Below, piece by piece: positions 1 through 7,654 of a DNA stretch of 45,408 nt (position 1 is its first letter; each line of letters starts with the position of its first letter). Made by a program: the position numbers and the translations under genes. Origin of the DNA: Thermoleophilia bacterium (GTDB lineage: Bacteria > Actinomycetota > Thermoleophilia > Gaiellales > Gaiellaceae); contig JAICGP010000002.1 of assembly GCA_025923055.1 (NCBI GenBank), positions 1-45,408 on the forward strand, in the 5' to 3' direction. The notes below the pieces were generated by a model. That model was given only the letters and a program-made list of their open reading frames with translations. It searched no databases and was not told where the DNA came from.

Positions 1-450
1 CCCTCGCTCGAGATCGCCGGGCCCGGCGGCCACTGGGTCGAGGTCTCGCGGGCGGTCGCCGCCGACGGCGAGCCCGGCGAGGCGACGAAGCGGATGCTCG
101 AGGCCTACGAGGAGTACATTGAGGCGGCCGCGGGCGCGATGCGCCCGGGGGCGAGCGCCCACGACGTCCACCGGGCGGTCTCGAAGGGTTTCGTCGACCG
201 CGGCTACACGCTCGGCCACGTCACGGGCCACTCGATCGGGATGACGATGATCGAGTTCCCCAAGATCGGCGAAGGGATCGAGACCGAGCTGGCCGAGAAC
301 ATGGTCTTCTCCATGCACCCGCATGCGATTGCCGACGACGGGCGCTCGTGCCTCTACATGCAGGACACCTGGCTCGTCACCGCGGAGGGCGGCGAGGCGC
401 TCGCCGGTCTGCCGATGCGCATCTTCCGCGACTCGGACCCGCGCCCGTAG
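1..450 (+). CDS. M24-family metallopeptidase (Xaa-Pro aminopeptidase-like), C-terminal part; 5' end outside window
   Basis: Frame open from base 1; GHVTGHSIGMTMIEFP...ENMVFSMHPHAI...CLYMQDTWLVT resembles the M24 creatinase/aminopeptidase C-terminal motifs. Confidence 0.85.
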   Translation, partial: PSLEIAGPGGHWVEVSRAVAADGEPGEATKRMLEAYEEYIEAAAGAMRPGASAHDVHRAVSKGFVDRGYTLGHVTGHSIGMTMIEFPKIGEGIETELAENMVFSMHPHAIADDGRSCLYMQDTWLVTAEGGEALAGLPMRIFRDSDPRP

Positions 451-489
451 AGGAGAGGGCGCGTGCGCGCCCCCTCCTCGTGCGGTCTC

Positions 490-1470
490 TCACGCCCGGT
501 GGGCTGCCGGGACCCGGCCCGGGGCCGACGCGGACGACCCGCTGCTGCGGGCGCCGCCGTACGCCTCCCGGAACCCCGAGCGCCAGCTCGGGTAGCGGAG
601 CTCCCAGCCGAGCTCGCGCTTCGCCTTCGCGTTCGAGGCGCCGCGGCTCTCCGTCATGAGCGCCACGCCCGCCTCGCCCGCCGCCAGCCGGGCCAGCCGG
701 CGCGGCACGCGGCGGGGCGGCTTCGCGCCGATCGCGGCGGCCAATGCGGGCAGCCATTCGTGGACCGGCGCCGGCTCGTCGTCGACGACGTTGTAGATCC
801 CGGGCTCGCCGTGCTCGACGGCGAGGACGGTCGCCGCCGCTGCGTCGTCCAGGTGCACGAACGACCAGACGCCGCCGCCGTCGCCGACGAGCGGGAAGCG
901 CCGCCTGCGCACGAGCTCCAGCTGGGCGTCGTCGGGCGAGCCGTAGAAGCCGCCGTAGCGGAGCGCGATGCCACCGGCGGCGACCACCGTCCGCTCGAGA
1001 TGGCGGATCGCAGCGAGCGTTTCCCGCATCGCCGGCACGGGCGCCGGATCGAGTGGGTCCTCCTCGATCTTGACGCGCCCGCCCTCGCGCGCGTACGGCC
1101 AGCCGGCGAAGCTCTGCGCGACGACGCGGGCGACGCCGACCTCGCGCGCGGCCGCGAGCAACGCGTCCGTGCCCTCGGTGCGGAGGCGGTTCGTCTGGGC
1201 GAAGCTCCTGTCGAAGTGCTTGAAGTCGCTCAGCCCGGCGAGCGCGGTCGCCTGGTGGACGATCGCGTCGGGCCGGGCGGCGGCGACCGCGTCGCGGACC
1301 GCTCCGGGGTCGAGCAGGTCGAGAGCCACGGGGTCGGCTCCCCGGCCGCGTAGGTGGGCCGCCTTCTCCGGCGAGCGCGACGTGCCGATCACGGTGTGAC
1401 CGCGCTCGGCGAGCTGGGGGACGAGGCGCGAACCGAGCGCCCCGGTTGCTCCTGCGACGAAGACTCGCAT
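490..1470 (-). CDS. NAD-dependent epimerase/dehydratase (extended SDR)
   Basis: N-terminal Rossmann motif MRVFVAGATGALGSRLVPQL; YGGFYGS in active-site region. Confidence 0.88.
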   Translation of the reverse strand: MRVFVAGATGALGSRLVPQLAERGHTVIGTSRSPEKAAHLRGRGADPVALDLLDPGAVRDAVAAARPDAIVHQATALAGLSDFKHFDRSFAQTNRLRTEGTDALLAAAREVGVARVVAQSFAGWPYAREGGRVKIEEDPLDPAPVPAMRETLAAIRHLERTVVAAGGIALRYGGFYGSPDDAQLELVRRRRFPLVGDGGGVWSFVHLDDAAAATVLAVEHGEPGIYNVVDDEPAPVHEWLPALAAAIGAKPPRRVPRRLARLAAGEAGVALMTESRGASNAKAKRELGWELRYPSWRSGFREAYGGARSSGSSASAPGRVPAAHRA

Positions 1471-1532
1471 CGCTTGTCTCCTTTCCTCGTGCTTTCGTAC
1501 CGGAGACGAGCTGGAGCCCGGTCCCGTGACGG

Positions 1533-1559
1533 TGTCACACCCGGGTCTGCTATCCCGTC
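1533..1559 (+). promoter_or_regulatory. Candidate ECF41-type promoter TGTCACA-N16-CGTC
   Basis: TGTCACA at 1533-1539, 16-nt spacer, CGTC at 1556-1559, directly before the ECF41-like sigma gene. Confidence 0.75.
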
Positions 1560-1562
1560 CAC

Positions 1563-2420
1563 GTGGACGTGGACGCCCACGAGGAGCTGCGCCCCTACCT
1601 GTTCTCGATCGCCTACCGGATGCTCGGGTCGGTCGCGGAGGCGGAGGACGTCGTCCAGGACGCGTTCCTCCGCTACGCGGAGGCCGAGGCGGAGGCCGAC
1701 TCTCCGAAGGCGTACCTCGCCACGGTGACGACCCGTCTGGCGATCGACCGGCTCCGCTCGGCGCGCGCCCGGCGCGAGGTCTACCCCGGGGAGTGGCTGC
1801 CCGAGCCGCTCGTCGACGACGAGGCCGTCCGCCACGCCGAGACCGCCGACTCTCTCTCGCTCGCGTTCCTCCATCTGCTCGAGAAGCTCTCGCCCGTCGA
1901 GCGCGCCGTCTTCCTGCTCCGCGAGGTCTTCGACTATCCGTACGAGGAGGTGGGTCGCATCGTCGGCAAGAGCCCCGAGAACTGCCGCCAGATCCTGACG
2001 CGGGCCCACCGGCACATCGAGGAGGGCCGGAGGCGGTTCGACGTCTCCCGCGAGGAGCGGGAGGAGGTGGCCCGCCGGTTCCTGGCCGCCTGGGAGGAGG
2101 GCGACACCCAGGGGCTCGTCGAGCTGCTCGCCGCCGACGCGACGGTCTACGGCGACGGCGGCGGGAAGGCGCCGTCCGTGCCGAAGCCGCTCGTCGGGGC
2201 AGAGCGCGTCGCGAAGGCCCTGATCGGCTGGGGCCGCCAGGCGTGGGCGCAGGGGCTCGTGCACCGGCCGGCGCGCGTGAACGGCGAGCCGGGACTCGTC
2301 TTCTACGGCCCGGACGGCCGTGCGGTCTGGGTCGCAGCGCTGGAGATCGCAGACGGCGTCGTCGTCGCCGTCCGCTCGATCCTCAACCCGGACAAGGTCG
2401 CACACGTCCCGGCGCGCTGA
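1563..2420 (+). CDS. ECF RNA polymerase sigma factor, ECF41-like, with C-terminal SnoaL-like extension (GTG start; second GTG at 1569)
   Basis: Sigma-70 region 2 (LFSIAYRMLGSVAEAEDVVQDAFLR) and region 4; ECF41 signature motifs WLPEPL, DGGGK and NPDK present. Confidence 0.9.
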   Translation: MDVDAHEELRPYLFSIAYRMLGSVAEAEDVVQDAFLRYAEAEAEADSPKAYLATVTTRLAIDRLRSARARREVYPGEWLPEPLVDDEAVRHAETADSLSLAFLHLLEKLSPVERAVFLLREVFDYPYEEVGRIVGKSPENCRQILTRAHRHIEEGRRRFDVSREEREEVARRFLAAWEEGDTQGLVELLAADATVYGDGGGKAPSVPKPLVGAERVAKALIGWGRQAWAQGLVHRPARVNGEPGLVFYGPDGRAVWVAALEIADGVVVAVRSILNPDKVAHVPAR

Positions 2421-2427
2421 GCGGCAA

Positions 2428-2453
2428 GGCCGGCCCCGTCGCCGGGGCCGGCC
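2428..2453. terminator. GC-rich hairpin between convergent genes
   Basis: GGCCGGCCCC-gtcgcc-GGGGCCGGCC inverted repeat between sigma gene (+) and M64 peptidase (-). Confidence 0.6.
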
Positions 2454-2475
2454 GTCTGTCGCTCTTCCCCCCGCC

Positions 2476-4914
2476 TCAGAGGCCGGCGCACTGGCCGGAC
2501 TGCGCGCCTCCGACCGTGTTCGCCGCCCCGAAGTCCGTGACTCCGGGATCGTTGCCGGCGCAGTCGAGGTCGTCACCGACCACGTTGCCGACGAGCCCGA
2601 CGCCGTAGTTGCGCATCTCGCCGCTCGGGATCGTCACGTCGGCCGAGCGGTTGCCGGTCACCGTGAGGGAGCCGCTGAAGACCGATCCGGCGACGATGAG
2701 GTCGACGGTCGTCCCCGAGACGGCCGCGTCGCCGTTCACCCGGGCGCCGAAGACGTGGACGACCGCGGCTCCGTCGGCCGTGAGCCCGCCGTTGATCCTC
2801 GTGCCGTCGAGGACGACGACCGAGGCGCCCGGACGCACCGTGACGCCCCCGTTCATCGTCCCGCCGGCGATGCAGGTCACGCCGCTTTGCACGACCAAGC
2901 GGCCGGCGCGGTCACCCGCCACCGTGGCCGTGCACGCCGGAGAGCCGCCGGGCAGCACGGTCGCCCGGAAGTGGTCGGCGTCGCCGATGTTGCCGGCGGC
3001 GTCGATCGCCCGGTGCTCGACTGTGTGCGTGCCGTAGCCCGGCTCGAAGCCGCCGCTGGGATGCGCGTCGGTGAACGACTGCTCGAAGGTCGCCTTCGAG
3101 AGGCCCCCGGTTCCGAGGTTCCCGTAGGTGAGCGCCTTCACGTCCTTGCCCGAGTGCGAGAACGTGAAGGGCGTTCCCTCGGGCTGCTCGGGGAACCCGA
3201 AGTAGTTGAACCAGCCGTCGCCGTTGAGGCGGAACTCGCCCACGACGAAGCCGGGCTGGTCGTCGGTCGGCTCGAGGCCCATGTCGAACTCCCCGAAGTA
3301 GACGTTGTGCTCCGTGACGCGCGAGAGCGCGGTCAGCGGCTCGGACAGCTCGCGGGGCGCGGTGGGGAGGACGTTGTCGACCGTCCACGACCGCGTCTCC
3401 GAGGCGCCGGCCGGGTCGGCCGGGTCGGTCACCGTCGCGCTGAGCGAGTGCGTGCCGGGCGCGAGGTCGCGCGCCCCGAGGTCCAAGTTGCGGCTGTTCG
3501 CCGGGTTGGGGACGACCTCGCCGTCGAGCCGCCACGTCACGTCGAGCACGCGGTCGGTCGGATGCGTCGTCTCGACGAAGACGACGTCCTCGCCGCCGAC
3601 GGGCCGGTCGGTGGGCGTCGAGAGCGTTAACGCGGCGTCGACCGGCGTTTCGGGGAGAGCCGCGCCGACGGTCCACTGTCTCGTCTGGGTCATCCGCGGG
3701 CCGTTCTTGAACGCCGGGTCGCGCACGAACTCGGTCTCGTCCTGGACTGTCACCTCGACGTCGTCTCCCGCCGCGACATCGAGGCCGGCTAGATCGAGGT
3801 TGCGGCTGTTGCCCGTCCCGGGCACGATCTCGCCGTTCACGCGCCAGGTGACGGTCAACTCGTGGTACTTGGGGTGTTGCGTCTCGACCCAGACGACGTC
3901 CTCGGGCCCCACCTCGCCGAGCGGCGTGTGGAGGAGCGACATGCCGTTCGCGTTCCGCCGCCCGGTTATCCGGTAGGTCATGTGCTCGCGGCCGACCTGG
4001 TCGAAGTAGAAGCCGAGCCAGCGCATCATCGAGTGCTCGCTCGGGCGCCGGACGCCGCAGGGGAAGGTGTTGCCGCCCTCCCAGAGGCCGATGACGCCGC
4101 CCGACAGGCTCTCCTCGCCGATCCAGCGCCACCACTTGTGCTGCGTGTCGACCATGTCCTGCGTGCTCGTCCGGATCGTGTGGTGGAACGAGAACGGCTC
4201 GCCGCCCGTGTAGCACGGTCGAACGACGTCACGGGACGAGTACGGGTACTCGTCGGCCATCTGGCCGAGCGAGTGCCCGAGCTCGTGCGTGGAGATGAGC
4301 GGCCCCTGCGGGCTGCCGCCGGACGTCGTCGCCGACGTGCCGCCGATCCCTCCGTACGTGAAGGTGTTGGCCAGCGCGAGCGTCTGCACGTTCTGCCCGG
4401 AGACACCGAGCGGCTCGAGGTAGGTTTCCATGAAGAGGCTACGCTGCTGCGATCCCGAGCACCCGGGGTCGTTGAGCTCTGCGCAGCCCGTCCCGGGCGT
4501 CAGCGCCGGGCCGTACGTGATGCCGCGCGCCAGCGGCGGCGCCGGGCAGACGCTCGCGAAGTTGAGGCGCAGCGGCGTGTTGCGCCGGACGTTCCCGTCG
4601 TCCGGGTCGCAGCTGATGCCGGAGTCCTGCGAGACGATCTCGAGCCGGTAGACGTTGAAGTAGTGCCGGTAGCTGCGGAACGGCTCGATGCTCCACTGCA
4701 CGTTCAGGTTCCGGTCCACGTCGGCCCGGAACTCGTCCAGCTCGTGGGCCTGGTAGCCGTCGCCCAGAATCACGAGGTTGAGCCGCTCGGCCGGCGGCCC
4801 GGTGATCTGGAGCGGCACGACCGTCGCGCTGCCGGGCGCCTGGGCACCTGCGGCGGGCGCGCCGGCCGCTGCCACGAGGCCGGCCGCAGCCGCTACTGCG
4901 AGCTTGAGTCGCAT
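2476..4914 (-). CDS. Secreted M64-family (IgA peptidase-like) metallopeptidase with tandem Ig-like repeats and a C-terminal beta-repeat domain
   Basis: Signal peptide; LNLVILGDGYQAHELDEF and zinc motif HELGHSLGQMADEYPY; two WR(V/L)(N/D)GE(I/V)VP...NSRNLDL repeats. Confidence 0.85.
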   Translation of the reverse strand: MRLKLAVAAAAGLVAAAGAPAAGAQAPGSATVVPLQITGPPAERLNLVILGDGYQAHELDEFRADVDRNLNVQWSIEPFRSYRHYFNVYRLEIVSQDSGISCDPDDGNVRRNTPLRLNFASVCPAPPLARGITYGPALTPGTGCAELNDPGCSGSQQRSLFMETYLEPLGVSGQNVQTLALANTFTYGGIGGTSATTSGGSPQGPLISTHELGHSLGQMADEYPYSSRDVVRPCYTGGEPFSFHHTIRTSTQDMVDTQHKWWRWIGEESLSGGVIGLWEGGNTFPCGVRRPSEHSMMRWLGFYFDQVGREHMTYRITGRRNANGMSLLHTPLGEVGPEDVVWVETQHPKYHELTVTWRVNGEIVPGTGNSRNLDLAGLDVAAGDDVEVTVQDETEFVRDPAFKNGPRMTQTRQWTVGAALPETPVDAALTLSTPTDRPVGGEDVVFVETTHPTDRVLDVTWRLDGEVVPNPANSRNLDLGARDLAPGTHSLSATVTDPADPAGASETRSWTVDNVLPTAPRELSEPLTALSRVTEHNVYFGEFDMGLEPTDDQPGFVVGEFRLNGDGWFNYFGFPEQPEGTPFTFSHSGKDVKALTYGNLGTGGLSKATFEQSFTDAHPSGGFEPGYGTHTVEHRAIDAAGNIGDADHFRATVLPGGSPACTATVAGDRAGRLVVQSGVTCIAGGTMNGGVTVRPGASVVVLDGTRINGGLTADGAAVVHVFGARVNGDAAVSGTTVDLIVAGSVFSGSLTVTGNRSADVTIPSGEMRNYGVGLVGNVVGDDLDCAGNDPGVTDFGAANTVGGAQSGQCAGL

Positions 4915-5129
4915 CGCTTCCCCCTGTTCGTCGTCGGTGTCGAGTCAGCTCCTGCGGCCGCAGAGCACTTCGTCCCGATCCTCGCCTGCCAGGCGCGGCC
5001 GAGTATTTCCGGGATCCGGCGCCGCCGCAAGGAGCGGCTTGGAGCCGCGCCGGGCGAGGAGTATCCTAGTCCCGACGTCCTTGCATTCCGGTGTCCATCT
5101 CGGAATGGCGGCGGAAAGGAGCAGGCGAC

Positions 5130-6905
5130 ATGGCGAGCGCCGCACTCGCGGGGGGTGCGGACGCGGGAAGCGCCCGCAGGCCGGCGCCTGCGACGATCTG
5201 GCTCCTGGCACTCACGGGCTGTGCCGCCGCGGCGACCGCGCTCGCCTTCGCCCTGACGAACGAGGCGATCGGCGCCGAGCTGGGCGAGCCGCTCGTGATC
5301 GCCCTTCTGAACGACTGGATCACCGTCTCGTTCGTGTCCTGCGGCCTCGTCGCGTGGTGGCGCCGGCCCGAGAGCCGCTTCGGCCCGCTCATGATCGTCG
5401 CCGGCTTCGTCAACTTCCTGACGACGCTCTCGTGGACGACCAGCGACGTCCCGTTCACGATCGGGCAGTCGCTCGACCTGCTGGCGCCCGTCCTCTTTCT
5501 CCACGTCTTCCTCGCGTTCCCGACCGGCAGGCTGGACAGCAGGTTCCAGCGCGTCCTGCTCGCGACCGCATACGCGCTTGCGATCGGCCTGGAGATTGTC
5601 CGGATGACGCTGGGGGGATTCGGGCCCCACAACCTGCTGGAGATCTCTTCCAACGTGGGAGCACAGGAGGCCGTGACTCGAGTGCAGCTGCTGGGCGTGG
5701 CGGCGTGCTGCCTGGTCGGAATCGGCGTTCTCGTCGCGCGCCGCCGGCGGGTCGGCCAGCCGCTCCGAGGCTCGCTCGCGCTGCTCTACGACGCCTTCGG
5801 CCTGGCGCTGGTCATGATCGCGCTCCTGTTCGGCTCGCTCGTCTTCGACGGGCCCGCCGTCGCGGAGATCCGGTGGGCCACCTTCGTCGCGCTCGGGCTG
5901 GCGCCGGCGGCGTTCCTCGTCGGGCTCCTCCATTCACGCCTCGCGCGCTCCGCAGTCGGCGACCTCGTCGTCGAGCTGCGCGGCGATCCGGCGCCGGCTG
6001 AGCTGCGTGATGCGCTCGCCCGGGCGCTTCGCGACCCGTCGCTCGAGCTCGTCTACTGGCTCCCCGAGTTCGGCAGCTACGCCGACCTGGACGGGCGCCC
6101 GGTGAGGCTCCCGAGCCGGGACGGGAGGGCGACCACCCAGATCGACCGCGGCGGCGAGCACGTCGCGGCGCTCCTGCACGACCCGGCCCTGGAGGACGAG
6201 CCGGAGCTGCTCGCCGCCGTCACCGCCGCGGCCGGGATCGCCATCGACAACGGCCGTCTCCAGGCGGAGCTGCGAGCCCGTCTCCAGGAGCTTCGCGGCT
6301 CGCGCGTCCGCGTCATCGAGGCGGGGCAGAAGGAGCGGCAGCGGCTGGAGCGGGATCTGCACGACGGCGCCCAGCAGCGGCTCATCGCGCTCTCGCTGGA
6401 GCTCAGCCGCCTCGAGGAGAGCCTGGACGACGACCCGGACGCCAGGCTGCGGCTCGTCGAGGCCCGGGGCGAGATCGCGAAGTCCCTCGACGAGCTCCGT
6501 GCGGTGGCCCGGGGAATCCACCCTGCGGTCGTCAGCGGGCACGGCCTGGACGTGGCGCTCGAGCAGCTCGCGGCGCGGGCCCCGGTCCCGGTCCGGCTGA
6601 GCGTCGCCGTCCCGGGCCGGCTGCCCGAGCATCTGGAGATGGCCGCCTTCTACCTCGTGTCCGAGAGCCTGACGAACGTCGGCAAGCACGCGCAGGCGTC
6701 CTCGGCCACCGTCGTCGTCTCACGAGCGGGCGGTCAGGTCGTCGTCGAGGTGGTCGACGACGGCGTCGGGGGCGCCGACACCGAGCGCGGAACGGGCCTG
6801 CGAGGGCTCGCCGACCGCGTCGAGGCGCTCGACGGCCGCCTGCGGGTGTGGAGCCCGCAGGGCGGCGGGACGCGCCTGCGGGCGGAGATTCCGTGCGTGT
6901 CGTGA
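5130..6905 (+). CDS. NarL/DesK-type sensor histidine kinase (HisKA_3/HATPase_c) with N-terminal TM region
   Basis: RQRLERDLHDGAQQRLIALSLEL phosphoacceptor motif; VVDDGVGG and GTGLRGLADRVEALDG ATPase motifs; RBS before ATG 5130. Confidence 0.92.
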   Translation: MASAALAGGADAGSARRPAPATIWLLALTGCAAAATALAFALTNEAIGAELGEPLVIALLNDWITVSFVSCGLVAWWRRPESRFGPLMIVAGFVNFLTTLSWTTSDVPFTIGQSLDLLAPVLFLHVFLAFPTGRLDSRFQRVLLATAYALAIGLEIVRMTLGGFGPHNLLEISSNVGAQEAVTRVQLLGVAACCLVGIGVLVARRRRVGQPLRGSLALLYDAFGLALVMIALLFGSLVFDGPAVAEIRWATFVALGLAPAAFLVGLLHSRLARSAVGDLVVELRGDPAPAELRDALARALRDPSLELVYWLPEFGSYADLDGRPVRLPSRDGRATTQIDRGGEHVAALLHDPALEDEPELLAAVTAAAGIAIDNGRLQAELRARLQELRGSRVRVIEAGQKERQRLERDLHDGAQQRLIALSLELSRLEESLDDDPDARLRLVEARGEIAKSLDELRAVARGIHPAVVSGHGLDVALEQLAARAPVPVRLSVAVPGRLPEHLEMAAFYLVSESLTNVGKHAQASSATVVVSRAGGQVVVEVVDDGVGGADTERGTGLRGLADRVEALDGRLRVWSPQGGGTRLRAEIPCVS

Positions 6906-7537
6906 TCGCAGAGGACAGCGTCCTCCTGCGCGAGGGGCTCGAGCGGCTCTTGACCGAGAACGGCTTCGACGTCGTCGGCAGCTGCGAGACGGCCGACGAT
7001 CTCCTCCTCAAGGCGCGGAGCTACTCGCCCGACGTCGCGATCGTCGACATCCGCCTACCGCCGACGCACAACGACGAGGGAATGCAGGCGGCGCTCGAGC
7101 TCCACGCACGCCATCCGTCGGTGGGCGTGCTCGTGCTCTCGCAGTACGTCGAGGTCGGCCTCGCCATGAAGCTGTTGGCCGAGTCCGCCGACGGCGCCGG
7201 CTACCTGCTCAAGGACCGCATCAGCGACGTCAAGGAATTCGTGGGCGCCGTCGAGCGCGTCGCGCGCGGCGGCTCCGCGATCGATCCGATCATCGTCTCG
7301 ACGCTTCTTTCCCGCCAGCGACGGGACGACTCGCTCTCCGACCTGACGCCGCGGGAGCGCGAGGTGCTCGAGCTCATGGCGGAGGGACGGTCGAACCAGG
7401 GCATCGCCGACAAGCTCGTGATCTCCCTCCGCGCCGTCGAGAAGTACGTCTCGAGCATCTTCGGGAAGCTCGGACTGCCGTCAGGAGCGACCGACTCCCG
7501 TCGCGTGCTCGCGGTGCTCCTTTACCTGCGCTCCTGA
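6893..7537 (+). CDS. NarL/LuxR-family response regulator
   Basis: VVIAEDSVLLREGLERLL, VDIRLPP, LLKDR, HTH LTPREREVLELMAEGRSNQGIA; GTG start overlaps the kinase 3' end. Confidence 0.92.
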   Translation: MRVVIAEDSVLLREGLERLLTENGFDVVGSCETADDLLLKARSYSPDVAIVDIRLPPTHNDEGMQAALELHARHPSVGVLVLSQYVEVGLAMKLLAESADGAGYLLKDRISDVKEFVGAVERVARGGSAIDPIIVSTLLSRQRRDDSLSDLTPREREVLELMAEGRSNQGIADKLVISLRAVEKYVSSIFGKLGLPSGATDSRRVLAVLLYLRS

Positions 7538-7654
7538 AGCGCCCGCCCCGAAGACACCAGAAAACCGACCCCGACGCGGCAAGTCGCCCGCCTTCCCTGC
7601 GGCGGGCTCGTGTGGGACGTTTTGAGCAGGTTCCCCACCTGCGAGAGGAGCACG

